40,199 nucleotides of DNA, from positions 1 through 40,199 of the forward strand of contig CALIKV010000003.1 in assembly GCA_938017505.1 (NCBI GenBank), read 5' to 3'. The stretch comes from an uncultured Sulfolobales archaeon. GTDB taxonomy: Archaea > Thermoproteota > Thermoprotei_A > Sulfolobales > NBVN01. Shown here piece by piece: positions 32,820 to 40,199 of this stretch. The stretch's first letter is position 1. Every line of letters begins with the position of its first letter. The notes below the pieces were generated by a model. The model was not told the origin of the DNA. It saw only the letters and a list, made by a program, of their open reading frames with translations, and searched no databases. The position numbers and the translations under genes were made by a program.

Positions 32820-33772
32820 ACCTTAATTACTTCCACATTACCTCGCCTTAAGGATGAGAGCTCGTCAGCTATGGCTTTCGCCTTATTACTGTCGTCGGTG
32901 ACTATCTTGAGCTCAGCCCCCGCGACGTTGGAGAACTTCACGCACTCGTGAGTCTTAATCAGCATCTCCTTCATCCCGTATCTGCGTGGGTTGGTGGCGT
33001 CGATGGTTATCAACGTCTCATCATCCCTTATTATGTAGTCAGGTGCTGACTTCCTTATCAGGTAGATATCCCCCTCCTCAACGTTGAAGAGGTATTTCAG
33101 ATCCACTTTTAAAGCCGTCACCTCACCATGAGACGTCTCTTTAGCGGCCTTACCGACGAAGTCGTCGTGAAGGTCCTTCAGGGTTATCGGTTGAATGACA
33201 TCCTCGCCAAGCCTCTTAGTAAGCTTCTCCGCAGTCTCTATCGTTACGTTCCCCCCTCTCCTCTCATAGAGCTCCAGGGTCTTCCTGGAGACGTTGAGGA
33301 GCCTGGAGAGGGAGGTTAGCGTGTATCCTAACGCCGTCCTTCTTCCAACTAAACCCTCCCTATTCACCTTAACGAATAATTCCCCCTTCCTGTAGAGGGT
33401 TACTAACTCCTCCCTCCCAAGGTACATGTTCTGAAGGGTTTTTAGGTTAACTACGTAAACACCCTCCCTCTCAATCACAACGTTATCGTACACCTCAGAA
33501 ATGTCCGAGACAACAAGCGGTAACGCGTCTAAAGCCAGCGAGGACTTAACCAGGTCTTGAGCCTCACCCCTGTTCACTTGCGTCGAAGTCTTCAGCCTGA
33601 TGATTAGGCTGCCGTACTCCTCACTCCTAGCTATTATGTCTATGGATCTCTCCCTGTATTTCACTGGGAAGTTAATTACTTCGTACCTGTACCTAACCCT
33701 CTCTAGGATCTGACTGACGCCCTTGTGTAGCTTCCTGAACGCTTCTTTACTTGACGTGTGGCTCTCCATCAT
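32816..33772 (-). CDS. Archaeal HTH transcriptional regulator, COG1395-type
   Basis: A 318-residue regulator found across archaea. The N-terminal half (about 1-125) looks like a nuclease-fold domain without catalysis: PVKYRERSIDIIARSEEYGS, then LIIRLKTSTQVNRGEAQDL, then VYVVNLKTLQNMYLG. The middle is a Cro/C1-like helix-turn-helix, RTALGYTLTSLSRLLNVSRK with TLELYERRGGNVTIETAEKL (about 146-185). The C-terminal part resembles a second nuclease-like or ligand-binding fold, APDYIIRDDETLITIDATN. The target genes are unknown; autoregulation of its operon with THEP1 is plausible. It starts at ATG 33772 or the next codon, also ATG. It lies just downstream of nop5-flpA in the same direction. Confidence 0.85.
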   Translation of the reverse strand: MMESHTSSKEAFRKLHKGVSQILERVRYRYEVINFPVKYRERSIDIIARSEEYGSLIIRLKTSTQVNRGEAQDLVKSSLALDALPLVVSDISEVYDNVVIEREGVYVVNLKTLQNMYLGREELVTLYRKGELFVKVNREGLVGRRTALGYTLTSLSRLLNVSRKTLELYERRGGNVTIETAEKLTKRLGEDVIQPITLKDLHDDFVGKAAKETSHGEVTALKVDLKYLFNVEEGDIYLIRKSAPDYIIRDDETLITIDATNPRRYGMKEMLIKTHECVKFSNVAGAELKIVTDDSNKAKAIADELSSLRRGNVEVIKV

Positions 33773-33833
33773 CTACCGATTACTTAGTCTTCAATGAAGT
33801 AATAAACTTTTACGTTATCCTGAAAGCTTCGAC

Positions 33834-34544
33834 TCACTTCCTATACCTAGCCAGCACCATGACGTGGTCCTTGTCAAACGGGTCGAGGTGCACTACGTCT
33901 ATGATCTCGAAACCGCCCTGCGTTAGCGTCTCTATCTCACGTCTGTATATCTCATCCGGCTCCTTAGTTACGTCAATGCTTCTAGACTTTATGGCTAGGT
34001 AAAGGTAGCCGTCCCTCTTTAGGAAGTGCTTCGCGTTCATGTTGACTATCGCTGCCTGCTCGGGTTGAGCAACGTCAGCGTACAGGACGTCGGCTAGAGT
34101 CACTATGTGTGCGTACCTCTGAGGGAAACGTGCGTCGTTCAGTATCGGGATCATGTTCTTACGGTCCTCACACACTCTGAGGAGGTCTCTTATGACCCTC
34201 GGCGCGAACTCAACAGCGTACACAGACCCGCTCTCCGTCACCAAATCCGAGACGTGGCTTGGCGTGGTTCCCGACCCAGCCCCGAGGTAGAGAACCTTGC
34301 TACCCACAGTGATGACGAGGCTCTCTATCCCCTTCACCAAGGCACCGGCCAGCTTACTCCTGTAGGGATTCCACTCCCTGTACTCGACTCCTTCATAAGG
34401 ATAGAGCCTCTCACCGTAGACCCTCTTCCCAGGTGCTAGGTTTCTGGTAGCTAACTTAACGCTCCCGTCCTCTAGCTCAACTAGGTAGACGCTGCTGTAC
34501 TTCTCGTGAGGCTTAACGTCGAGTACTTCTATCACTCCCATCAC
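33834..34544 (-). CDS. flpA: Fibrillarin-like rRNA/tRNA 2'-O-methyltransferase
   Basis: A 236-residue archaeal fibrillarin, the methyltransferase of box C/D ribonucleoproteins. An N-terminal small domain (VYLVELEDGSVKLATRNLAPG) precedes YREWNPYRSKLAGALVKG, the SAM-binding motif VLYLGAGSGTTPSHVSDLV, the acidic VYAVEFAPRVIRDLL, the catalytic-region LYADVAQPEQAAIV, and the lysine in LYLAIKSRSIDVT. The GTG start overlaps the nop5 stop by 3-4 nt, so the two partner proteins are made together. A guide RNA substrate for this complex is encoded at 9117-9168. Confidence 0.96.
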   Translation of the reverse strand: MMGVIEVLDVKPHEKYSSVYLVELEDGSVKLATRNLAPGKRVYGERLYPYEGVEYREWNPYRSKLAGALVKGIESLVITVGSKVLYLGAGSGTTPSHVSDLVTESGSVYAVEFAPRVIRDLLRVCEDRKNMIPILNDARFPQRYAHIVTLADVLYADVAQPEQAAIVNMNAKHFLKRDGYLYLAIKSRSIDVTKEPDEIYRREIETLTQGGFEIIDVVHLDPFDKDHVMVLARYRK

Positions 34545-35788
34545 CTACCACCCCTCTCTTTCTTACCTCTCCCCCTGAAAGGAGGTCTCTCACGACCCTT
34601 GACTCTTTCAGGCACCGGCTTAACAGGAGGCTTAGCGTAGAGCTCCTTAATCTCAGCCACCCTCTCCTGGAGGTCCTTCTTCAGCTTGTCAGCCACGAAT
34701 CTCCCTGTGAAGTAATCGGCCTTAGCACCTATCGCCAGCTTCGTCGCTAGGGCCCTCGCGATCTTCCCTCTCTGCCATTTAGGCGATGTGTGGATCTCCG
34801 GGTGCTGGAAGATCACGCCGTGCTTCGGCGGTCTGCCTCCAGACCTGAGCGCTCTGAAGAGGGCCTTCTCAGCGCCTAGGACCTGGATAGTGCTCGCAGG
34901 CATCTTAGCGAGGTCCTCAAGACTCCCGGCAAGTGACAGTAACCGAGCCCCCAGAGTAGCTCCTACGAGCTCCGTTACGTTTGGAGCCACTTCCTTCATC
35001 ACCTGACCCAAGTATTCGGAGAGCCTATCCCTCAGCTCGTAAAGACTCAGGACGATCCCCACGAAATCCCTGATCCTCTCCACGTCGATCCCGGAGAGGT
35101 CGGCGCCCATGCTCTTCCTCGATGCCTCGTAAATCCTGTTAGCCCTACTCTCGCCTAAACCGAGCTTCTTTAACCCATCCACCGAGAGCTCGTCCCTACT
35201 TCCGAACTCGTACACAACCGTCGCGTAAAGCTTGTGATCCTCTATCAGGTCGTCGAGCTCCGGGAAGTGCACGCTGTACCACTCCCTCATTCTCGAGGCG
35301 AAGAGGTTTATCGTTTTATCTATGTCGTCGATAGACCTTATAGCCTGGATGGCTAGTAAGTCCCTCTTAGTGGCGAAGCCCCTGAGCTTAATCCTAGTGG
35401 CTTGAGTCATGACCTGGTTAAGGAGGGAGACCCACTCATCCTCAGACTTAATCAGGCCCTCGCTAACGAGTATGGGGATCAGGGAGCCGCGTAACCTACG
35501 GAGAGCGCTGTTCTCAGGCTCGACAACCGCCTTGATGTTGAGGGCTGAGACTGCTCTCGCATGCCCCTCATCAACCACAACTACCTCCACTTGATCACCG
35601 TATGTATTCACTAAGTCCTTGAGTGCCTTGATGAAGTCGTCAGTCACCTCACCGCTCTCCAGCCTCAAGACCTTCTCAACCAGCTCGTTTATGTTCGTAG
35701 AAGGGCTTAAAGACTTTAGCAAGAGGTTCCCATCCTCATCAGCTATTAAGGAACCCATGAACGTGTCAAGAGCCACTACCCTCATCAT
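34541..35788 (-). CDS. nop5: Nop5 (Nop56/58-related) C/D RNP core protein
   Basis: An archaeal Nop5 of about 415 residues, the scaffold that bridges L7Ae-bound guide RNA and fibrillarin. It has an N-terminal fibrillarin-binding domain (VVALDTFMGSLIADEDGN), a coiled-coil middle (about 130-260) and the Nop domain with NVTELVGATLGARLLSLAGS, GAEKALFRALRSGGRPPKHG and SPKWQRGKIARALATKLA. A very basic tail, PERVKGRERPPFRGRGKKER, follows. The frame begins at TTG 35797, but a TATA box (35814-35823) would start RNA near 35793, so ATG 35788 (or 35785) is the likely start. It is translationally coupled to flpA. Confidence 0.94.
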   Translation of the reverse strand: MMRVVALDTFMGSLIADEDGNLLLKSLSPSTNINELVEKVLRLESGEVTDDFIKALKDLVNTYGDQVEVVVVDEGHARAVSALNIKAVVEPENSALRRLRGSLIPILVSEGLIKSEDEWVSLLNQVMTQATRIKLRGFATKRDLLAIQAIRSIDDIDKTINLFASRMREWYSVHFPELDDLIEDHKLYATVVYEFGSRDELSVDGLKKLGLGESRANRIYEASRKSMGADLSGIDVERIRDFVGIVLSLYELRDRLSEYLGQVMKEVAPNVTELVGATLGARLLSLAGSLEDLAKMPASTIQVLGAEKALFRALRSGGRPPKHGVIFQHPEIHTSPKWQRGKIARALATKLAIGAKADYFTGRFVADKLKKDLQERVAEIKELYAKPPVKPVPERVKGRERPPFRGRGKKERGGR

Positions 35789-35813
35789 CAGCACCAAGTA
35801 TCAATACCTACAA

Positions 35814-35823
35814 CTTATATATA
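35814..35823 (-). promoter_or_regulatory. TATA box of the nop5-flpA operon
   Basis: TATATATAAG on the minus strand. With normal 25-nt spacing, transcription starts near 35793, only about 5 nt ahead of ATG 35788, i.e. almost leaderless. Confidence 0.6.
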
Positions 35824-35929
35824 TGCAAAACCGATAGCGTGACACCATTTCAGCCCTCGTGGGAGTGAACCCCTGCCCCCGTGGTAAAACTTATAACTCT
35901 CTTCAGCGAATCTAAAGCGGGTTGGAAAG

Positions 35930-36136
35930 ATGCCTACACACGGTTCGATGACGAAGGCTGGCAAGGTGAGAAGTCAGACACCTAAGGTGGAGAGGAGGCC
36001 TAAGAGGAATTTCCCTCCTAGGCAGAGGAACAGGCGTGAGTACTGGATCAGGAAGAGGAAGGACGCAGGACTCCCTGTACCCACAGTCATACCTCCCTCG
36101 TCAGTTACTAGGAGAGAGAGACAAGCCACTGCGTAG
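35930..36136 (+). CDS. rps30e: Small-subunit ribosomal protein eS30
   Basis: A 68-residue, strongly basic protein beginning PTHGSMTKAGKVRSQTPKVE, the conserved start of archaeal eS30, followed by NFPPRQRNRREYWIRKRKD. It belongs to the 30S subunit near the decoding region. About 18 C-terminal residues (LPVPTVIPPSSVTRRER) go beyond the core I associate with the family. A TATA-like CTTATAAC near 35888-35895 lies about 35 nt upstream of ATG 35930. It is divergent from nop5 and 39 nt ahead of gatD on the same strand, possibly one transcript. Confidence 0.88.
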   Translation: MPTHGSMTKAGKVRSQTPKVERRPKRNFPPRQRNRREYWIRKRKDAGLPVPTVIPPSSVTRRERQATA

Positions 36137-36175
36137 TAAGGACGTTTTTCAGCAGCTTCGTTTGAGGGTCTTGGT

Positions 36176-37492
36176 TTGGTTTCTCAGGTTAACGTAGGGG
36201 ATAGGGTGAGGGTTAGAAAAGGCTCAGTGGTCTATGAAGGGATTGTCCTCCCTAAGAACGAGTTCAGCTCGGACGACATACTGGTGTTGAAGCTCGATAA
36301 CGGGTATAACGTAGGCGTTGATGTAAGCAACGCAGAGGTTGAGGTGATCGAGGAGGGCACTATAGAGTTTCGTGACGTCGCCCTCTCTCGAAGCTTGGTT
36401 AAGGGCGGCGGCGACCTGAAGCTGTCCTTCGTTAGCACTGGAGGGACTATAGCGAGCAAGGTCGATTACGAGACCGGGGCTGTGAGGCCTGCGATAACCG
36501 CGGCTGAGTTGCTTGAAGCAGTTCCTGAGTTCACCGCGTATGCGTCAGACCTTGAGGTCGTGGAGTTAAGCAGGCTCTTTAGCGAGGACATGACTCCAGA
36601 GTGTTGGAGTGCGTTGGGCCGTGAGACCGCCAGATTGATTGAGTCAGGTGCTGACGGTGTTCTGATAGCTCACGGGACTGACACAATGACTTACACCGCA
36701 TCCGCCTTAGCCTTCGCCCTGTCAGGCCTCCCAATCCCCGTGGTTTTCGTAGGCTCTCAGAGGAGTAGCGATAGACCCAGCTCTGACTCCGCGCTTAACA
36801 TGAAGGCATCTCTACCAGTGTTTAAAGAAGCACCGTTCGGCGAAGTGGTAGTGTGTATGCATGGAAGTATCTCAGACGAATACGCCCTAGTGCATAGAGG
36901 CGTCAAGGTGAGGAAGATGCACTCAAGCCGGAGGGACGCCTTTCAGACCATAAACGACTTGCCGTTAGCTAGGGTGGAACTCCCTAGTATGAAGTTGAGA
37001 CTGCTCAATAACAAGTTCATCCCCAGAGGGAGGAGGGAGGACTTCCTTTGTAGGTGTGGGTTCAGTAATAGGATCGCTTTGATCAAGTTCTATCCCGGGA
37101 TGAGTTGTGATGTGATTGACTACTTCGTTGACAGAGGGTATAGGGCTTTAGTCGTTGAGGGAACGGGTCTTGGCCACGTGAGGAACGCATGCGTGGACAG
37201 CGTGGCTAGGGCGACGGACTCAGGGGTGTTGGTCGTCATAACAACTCAGACGATCTTCGGCCGAGTTAACCTAAGCGTCTACAGTACCGGGAGGAGGCTA
37301 CTTAAGGCTGGGGCCCTCTCAGGACAGGATATGTTGAGTGAGGTTGCTTACGTGAAGCTTTCCTGGATATTCGGCAATTACCCAGGTCTCGAGAGGAGTG
37401 AGTGTGTGGAGCTCTTCAACAAGAACCTGGTCTACGAACTCAATCCAGCACACGGCGATTCAGCGTTCCCGAGGTGGTTCCATGGCTATTGA
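36176..37492 (+). CDS. gatD: Glutamyl-tRNA(Gln) amidotransferase subunit D
   Basis: A 438-residue GatD, the asparaginase-type subunit of the archaea-specific GatDE complex that turns Glu-tRNA(Gln) into Gln-tRNA(Gln). A small N-terminal beta-barrel (VGDRVRVRKGSVVYEGIVLP, 1-75) precedes the L-asparaginase I fold. The first catalytic Thr is in SFVSTGGTIASKVDYETGAV, the second Thr-Asp pair in LIAHGTDTMTYTASALAF, and VFVGSQRSSDRPSSD holds the substrate. TTG 36176 is the start by frame and by GAGGGTC upstream. The tail overlaps gatE by 11 nt. Confidence 0.95.
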   Translation: MVSQVNVGDRVRVRKGSVVYEGIVLPKNEFSSDDILVLKLDNGYNVGVDVSNAEVEVIEEGTIEFRDVALSRSLVKGGGDLKLSFVSTGGTIASKVDYETGAVRPAITAAELLEAVPEFTAYASDLEVVELSRLFSEDMTPECWSALGRETARLIESGADGVLIAHGTDTMTYTASALAFALSGLPIPVVFVGSQRSSDRPSSDSALNMKASLPVFKEAPFGEVVVCMHGSISDEYALVHRGVKVRKMHSSRRDAFQTINDLPLARVELPSMKLRLLNNKFIPRGRREDFLCRCGFSNRIALIKFYPGMSCDVIDYFVDRGYRALVVEGTGLGHVRNACVDSVARATDSGVLVVITTQTIFGRVNLSVYSTGRRLLKAGALSGQDMLSEVAYVKLSWIFGNYPGLERSECVELFNKNLVYELNPAHGDSAFPRWFHGY

Positions 37493-39398
37493 TTACAAGG
37501 CTCTAGGGCTTAAGGTGGGTATTGAGATACATCAACAGTTGGCTACTAGGGAGAAGCTGTTCTGCTCATGTCCGACCGAGCTTGCCAGCGACAACGCTGT
37601 GAAGAGGGAGATCACCAGGTACTTGAGGGCTACAAGGAGCGAGATTGGAGAGGTGGATCCGGCAGCGCAGTACGAAGTCATAAAGGGCAGGAGCATTATT
37701 TACGAGGTGCCTGAGGGTCACGTGTGTTTAGTGGAGCTTGATGAGGAGCCGCCGCACGAGCTGAACATGGAGGCAGTGCTGATAACCCTAGCCATAGCTA
37801 AGGCGCTCAACTCAAACCCTGTTGACGAGCTTCAGGTAATGAGGAAGATAGTGGTCGATGGCTCTAACACTACTGGATTCCAAAGAACAGTCATAGTTGC
37901 TATGGGCGGTCACGTGCTGGATGAGAACGGGGTGATAGGGATACAGACCATATGCCTTGAGGAGGACGCGGCTAGGAAGGTAGATGAGGGGAAGGGGTTC
38001 GTCAAGTATAACCTAGATAGGTTGGGCATACCTCTAGTTGAGATAGCCACCGCGCCTGACATAACGAGCCCGGAGCAGGCCATGAGGATTGCCTTCAAGA
38101 TAGGTTTATTGCTTAGACTTAGTGGTAAGGTGAAGAGAGGTATAGGGACTATTAGGCAGGATCTAAACATATCCATAAGCGGTGGCGTGAAGACGGAGGT
38201 CAAAGGTGTGGGGAGGCTTGAGTTAATCCCCAAAGTGATTGAGCACGAAGTCGCGAGGCAGTTAAAACTCCTTGAGATTAGAGACGAGCTCGTTAAGAGG
38301 GGTTTAAGTCAGAATGACCTGCCTTACGTGATAGAGGACGTCTCCAAGGCCTTCTTAAACAGCAGAAGCAAGTTAATCACAGCCTCCTTAAGCAAGGGTT
38401 TAGGAGTTTACGCGTCTCCTCTTAAGGGTTTTGCAGGACTGCTCAAGAAGGAGCTGATGTCGGGAAGGAGGTTCGGGACAGAACTCTCCGACTACGCTAA
38501 AGCGTGGGGTGGTGTGGGCGGTATAGTGCACAGCGACGAATTGCCCTCCTACGGAATCAGCGAGGATGAGACAAACGCCGTGTACGAGCACTTAGGCCTT
38601 GATAAGGCTAGGGATGCGTACGTTCTGGTTGTGGGCGATAGAGAATCGGCTGAGAGAGCTCTTAAAGCGGTTATCGATAGGGCACGCCACGCTCTAGTAG
38701 GCGTTCCTAAGGAGACTCGTGCAGCTAACCCGGACGGGACAACTAAATACATGAGACCGCAGCCGGGAGCTATGAGAATGTACCCGGAGACGGACGTCAA
38801 GCCGTTAAGAGTGACGCAAGAGCTGCTTGAGAAGGCGGAGGAATTTAGGCCTCCCACCCCTGAACGCCTGCTGGACTTGCTGGTGAGTAGACATAACCTG
38901 ACGAGGACGCTAGCTGAGCAGTTGCTCAGAGATCCACTGATACACACGTACTTAAACCTAGTTGATGAGCTAGGTAATAAAGTAAGCCCTCACGTAGTGG
39001 CGACTACTTTAATGATGCACTTGAAGGGGCTTAAGTCTGAGGGCCTAGATATAGGCTTTGTCAGCGACGAGGTCTTGAGAGCAGTGCTCAGCAGCGTTGG
39101 CGATGGTGTGGTGAGCAGGGATGCTATCCCAGAGATACTCAGGGAGTTCGCATTGAGGAAGGGCGAAGTCAGTATAGAGGAGCTGATTAACAAATACAAG
39201 GGAATATCGTCTGAAGAACTACAGAAGCTGGTTGATGAGGTGGTGGAGAGTCTTAGAGACGTTGTAAGAGCTAGGGGGGAGAAGGCGTTCAGCGTAGTCA
39301 TGGGCGAGGTAATGCATAAAGTCAGGGGTAAGGCGGACGGTAAAATCGTGGCAGATCTCGTCAGGAAGAAACTCACGGAGCTAAAGACAACGTCCTGA
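37482..39398 (+). CDS. gatE: Glutamyl-tRNA(Gln) amidotransferase subunit E
   Basis: A 638-residue GatE, the tRNA-binding and kinase/transamidase partner of GatD. It starts YKALGLKVGIEIHQQLATRE and has a cradle domain with FCSCPTELAS, EVDPAAQYEVIKGRSIIYEV, QVMRKIVVDGSNTTGFQRTV and GIGTIRQDLNISISGG. An AspRS-like insertion (about 280-400, FAGLLKKELMSGRRFGTELS) is the mark of GatE over GatB. The RPQPGAMRMYPETDVKPL stretch and helical YqeY-like tail follow. The frame is open from 37398, but ATG 37482 after GAGGTGG is the right start. It overlaps gatD by 11 nt. Confidence 0.95.
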   Translation: MAIDYKALGLKVGIEIHQQLATREKLFCSCPTELASDNAVKREITRYLRATRSEIGEVDPAAQYEVIKGRSIIYEVPEGHVCLVELDEEPPHELNMEAVLITLAIAKALNSNPVDELQVMRKIVVDGSNTTGFQRTVIVAMGGHVLDENGVIGIQTICLEEDAARKVDEGKGFVKYNLDRLGIPLVEIATAPDITSPEQAMRIAFKIGLLLRLSGKVKRGIGTIRQDLNISISGGVKTEVKGVGRLELIPKVIEHEVARQLKLLEIRDELVKRGLSQNDLPYVIEDVSKAFLNSRSKLITASLSKGLGVYASPLKGFAGLLKKELMSGRRFGTELSDYAKAWGGVGGIVHSDELPSYGISEDETNAVYEHLGLDKARDAYVLVVGDRESAERALKAVIDRARHALVGVPKETRAANPDGTTKYMRPQPGAMRMYPETDVKPLRVTQELLEKAEEFRPPTPERLLDLLVSRHNLTRTLAEQLLRDPLIHTYLNLVDELGNKVSPHVVATTLMMHLKGLKSEGLDIGFVSDEVLRAVLSSVGDGVVSRDAIPEILREFALRKGEVSIEELINKYKGISSEELQKLVDEVVESLRDVVRARGEKAFSVVMGEVMHKVRGKADGKIVADLVRKKLTELKTTS

Positions 39399-39407
39399 AA
39401 GACAGGA

Positions 39408-39416
39408 CTTATAAGG
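39408..39416 (+). promoter_or_regulatory. TATA box of tRNA-Leu
   Basis: CTTATAAGG lies 10 nt after the gatE stop and 25-33 nt before the tRNA 5' end, the standard archaeal spacing. Confidence 0.65.
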
Positions 39417-39440
39417 CATCGAGGTAATTATGTTAATAGT

Positions 39441-39543
39441 GCGGGGGTGCCCGAGCCAGGTCAAAGGGGTCGGGCTCAGGTCCTCAACACGGTGGGAACC
39501 CCGATGGCGTAGGCCTGCGTGGGTTCAAATCCCACCCCCCGCA
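39441..39543 (+). tRNA. tRNA-Leu (anticodon CAG) with an 18-nt intron
   Basis: The acceptor stem GCGGGGG pairs with CCCCCGC and the discriminator is A. The D stem is CCC/GGG, and a long class II variable arm (TGGCGTAGGCCTGC) is present. The T arm is GTGGG-TTCAAAT-CCCAC. The anticodon stem TCGGG (39470-39474) pairs with CCCGA (39500-39504) only if 39481-39498 is removed. The intron falls at the canonical 37/38 site. A bulge-helix-bulge is visible: CTCA (39475-39478) pairs with TGGG (39493-39496), with 3-nt bulges GGT and AAC cut after their second bases. The mature loop is CTCAGGC, anticodon CAG. CCA is not encoded. The DNA just beyond carries an apparent integrated element. Confidence 0.93.
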
Positions 39544-39596
39544 CTAATTTACTGAACTACATGCTTGAATGCTGTTTATCTTTGTGGTGTTGGTTT

Positions 39597-39782
39597 GTGA
39601 AACCAAATAGGGGTAAGACGCGTACAATTAAGGATCGTGCCATTTACGTTTATTTGCCTAGTTTGGAGATGATTGAGGATCGGAGGCGGCGGGCTGAGGG
39701 GGCTGGTGTTTCAATTTCCAGGTTTGTGGTTAAGCGGGTTGGGGACTCCATTAGGCGTGAGGAGGGCGAGGGGACTACTTGA
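39597..39782 (+). CDS. Small basic protein, ribbon-helix-helix-like, next to tRNA-Leu
   Basis: A 61-residue basic protein: KPNRGKTRTIKDRAIYVYLP, then LEMIEDRRRRAEGAGVSIS, then RFVVKRVGDSIRREE. A strand with alternating hydrophobics (RAIYVYLP) followed by two helices is the ribbon-helix-helix layout of many plasmid and virus regulators. The frame is open from within the tRNA (39519), but a TATA-like GTTTATC near 39573-39580 and the absence of other sites favour GTG 39597, leaderless. The stop overlaps the next TTG start (TTGA). It is the first gene after tRNA-Leu, as expected for an integrated element. DNA binding is inferred from the pattern. Confidence 0.6.
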   Translation: MKPNRGKTRTIKDRAIYVYLPSLEMIEDRRRRAEGAGVSISRFVVKRVGDSIRREEGEGTT

Positions 39783-40132
39783 GCAGGGCTGAGCTTGTTA
39801 AGAGGCTTCGGGATGCTGAGGAGGAGTTGAAGAGGCTGCGCGAGGAGAACAGGCTTTTGAAGAGGCTGTGTGAGAACTTGGATAATGAGCTTAAACGCTA
39901 TAGGGCTCAGCCATTCCTAGAGGAGGCTTTTGAGGGTGTGAGGCGTTTTGATAAGGACTTAATAGAGTTGCTTAGGAGGGGCGGATCTTTCACTCAGGAG
40001 CAGATTCTAGCCCATCTGGGCATAGATCCCTCAGACACCGACTTGGTCAGGGCGTTGGGCAGGCAGCTTGAAGCCTTAGAAGCTTACGGCCTAGTTGAGT
40101 ACGAGGGGAGGGGTTGGAAGTGGATAGGCTAA
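39779..40132 (+). CDS. Coiled-coil plus winged-helix protein of an integrated element
   Basis: A 117-residue protein. The first half (about 3-45, RAELVKRLRDAEEELKRLRE, then LLKRLCENLDNELKRYRAQ) is a heptad-patterned coiled coil. The second half (about 55-117) is a winged-helix-like domain, FDKDLIELLRRGGSFTQEQI, LAHLGIDPSDTDLVRALGRQ and the wing YGLVEYEGRGWKWIG. Such a protein probably dimerises and binds DNA; I cannot name a family. TTG 39779 overlaps the stop of the gene before it and has GGAGGGCGAGGGG upstream. The next gene, a probable recombinase, overlaps its end by 13 nt, so three genes are tightly coupled. Confidence 0.65.
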   Translation: MSRAELVKRLRDAEEELKRLREENRLLKRLCENLDNELKRYRAQPFLEEAFEGVRRFDKDLIELLRRGGSFTQEQILAHLGIDPSDTDLVRALGRQLEALEAYGLVEYEGRGWKWIG

Positions 40133-40199
40133 GCCTGAAAACAATCCAGAAGCCCTCAGCCCTCATCGAGGATTTCAGCCGGGACTGCAGGCTTAGAGG
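40120..40199 (+). CDS. Probable tyrosine recombinase/integrase (N-terminus only)
   Basis: A frame opens at GTG 40120, preceded by GGGGAGGGG, and runs off the right edge after 26 codons. The visible sequence includes KTIQKPSALIEDFSRDCRLR, which resembles the first helix of the SAM-like core-binding domain of archaeal XerA-type and plasmid integrases (a pattern like LIEEFLxxxRLRGLS). The overlap with the gene before it and the position beside tRNA-Leu fit an integrase of an element inserted at that tRNA. Only the N-terminus is visible, so no catalytic residue can be checked. Confidence 0.45.
   Translation, partial: MDRLSLKTIQKPSALIEDFSRDCRLR

Noticed and set aside
37398-37481. A longer N-terminus for GatE starting at ATG 37398
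   Set aside because: It would lie wholly inside gatD, reads as Ser/Thr/Arg-rich nonsense, and ATG 37482 has both the conserved MAIDYKALGLKVGIEIH start and a GAGGTGG ribosome site.
39519-39596. An upstream extension of the gene at 39597, starting at a GTG inside tRNA-Leu
   Set aside because: It would begin within the tRNA T stem and translate tRNA bases; a leaderless start at 39597 fits the TATA spacing better.

Overview
The window is chromosomal DNA of a hyperthermophilic crenarchaeon (Thermoprotei, Desulfurococcales-like; the genus cannot be fixed from sequence alone). The evidence is a reverse gyrase, Alba, archaeal XPB, a RuvBL/TIP49 ATPase, a TFE-beta-like protein, archaeal Nop5-fibrillarin, eS30, the archaea-only amidotransferase GatD-GatE, a bifunctional fructose-bisphosphate aldolase/phosphatase, a tRNA-Leu with a bulge-helix-bulge intron, TATA-box promoters, and many GTG and TTG starts.

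Layout. Positions 1 to about 3600 are a foreign-looking, partly decayed island. It holds the N-terminal two thirds of an AT-rich SNF2/RapA-type helicase of the kind found in defence islands, a frameshifted remnant of a membrane-anchored protein with a Thr-rich stalk, unassigned debris, and an intact VapB-VapC toxin-antitoxin pair. The island abuts tRNA-Arg(GCG). From 3.8 to 39.4 kb the DNA is compact core genome: a dihydropteroate synthase-like protein, alba, xpb with a small upstream partner, a box C/D guide RNA inside a nested inverted repeat, an Lrp-type RAM protein, iorA-iorB, nnr-pyrG, reverse gyrase, fbp-tpiA, an AbrB-like protein with ogt, a DRG/Obg-like GTPase with two uncharacterised partners, DUF354-rnhB, glmM-trm112, a RuvBL ATPase, trm1, TFE-beta, THEP1, a COG1395 regulator, nop5-flpA, rps30e and gatD-gatE. 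At 39.44 kb lies intron-bearing tRNA-Leu(CAG). Two small DNA-binding-type genes and the first codons of a probable tyrosine recombinase follow it, which looks like the edge of a second integrated element.

How the genes work together. nop5 and flpA supply the proteins that assemble on box C/D RNAs like the one at 9117-9168. fbp and tpiA form a gluconeogenic pair that equilibrates triose phosphates and condenses them. iorA and iorB form one ferredoxin-reducing enzyme. gatD and gatE make Gln-tRNA. ogt, xpb, rnhB and reverse gyrase serve genome maintenance. The observations most worth a second look are the C/D RNA enclosed by three nested stems, a structured three-way-junction element at 31717-31821, a coding-like frame of about 60 codons with no ATG/GTG/TTG start between the GTPase and a zinc-ribbon gene, the defence-type helicase at the left edge, and the element next to tRNA-Leu.
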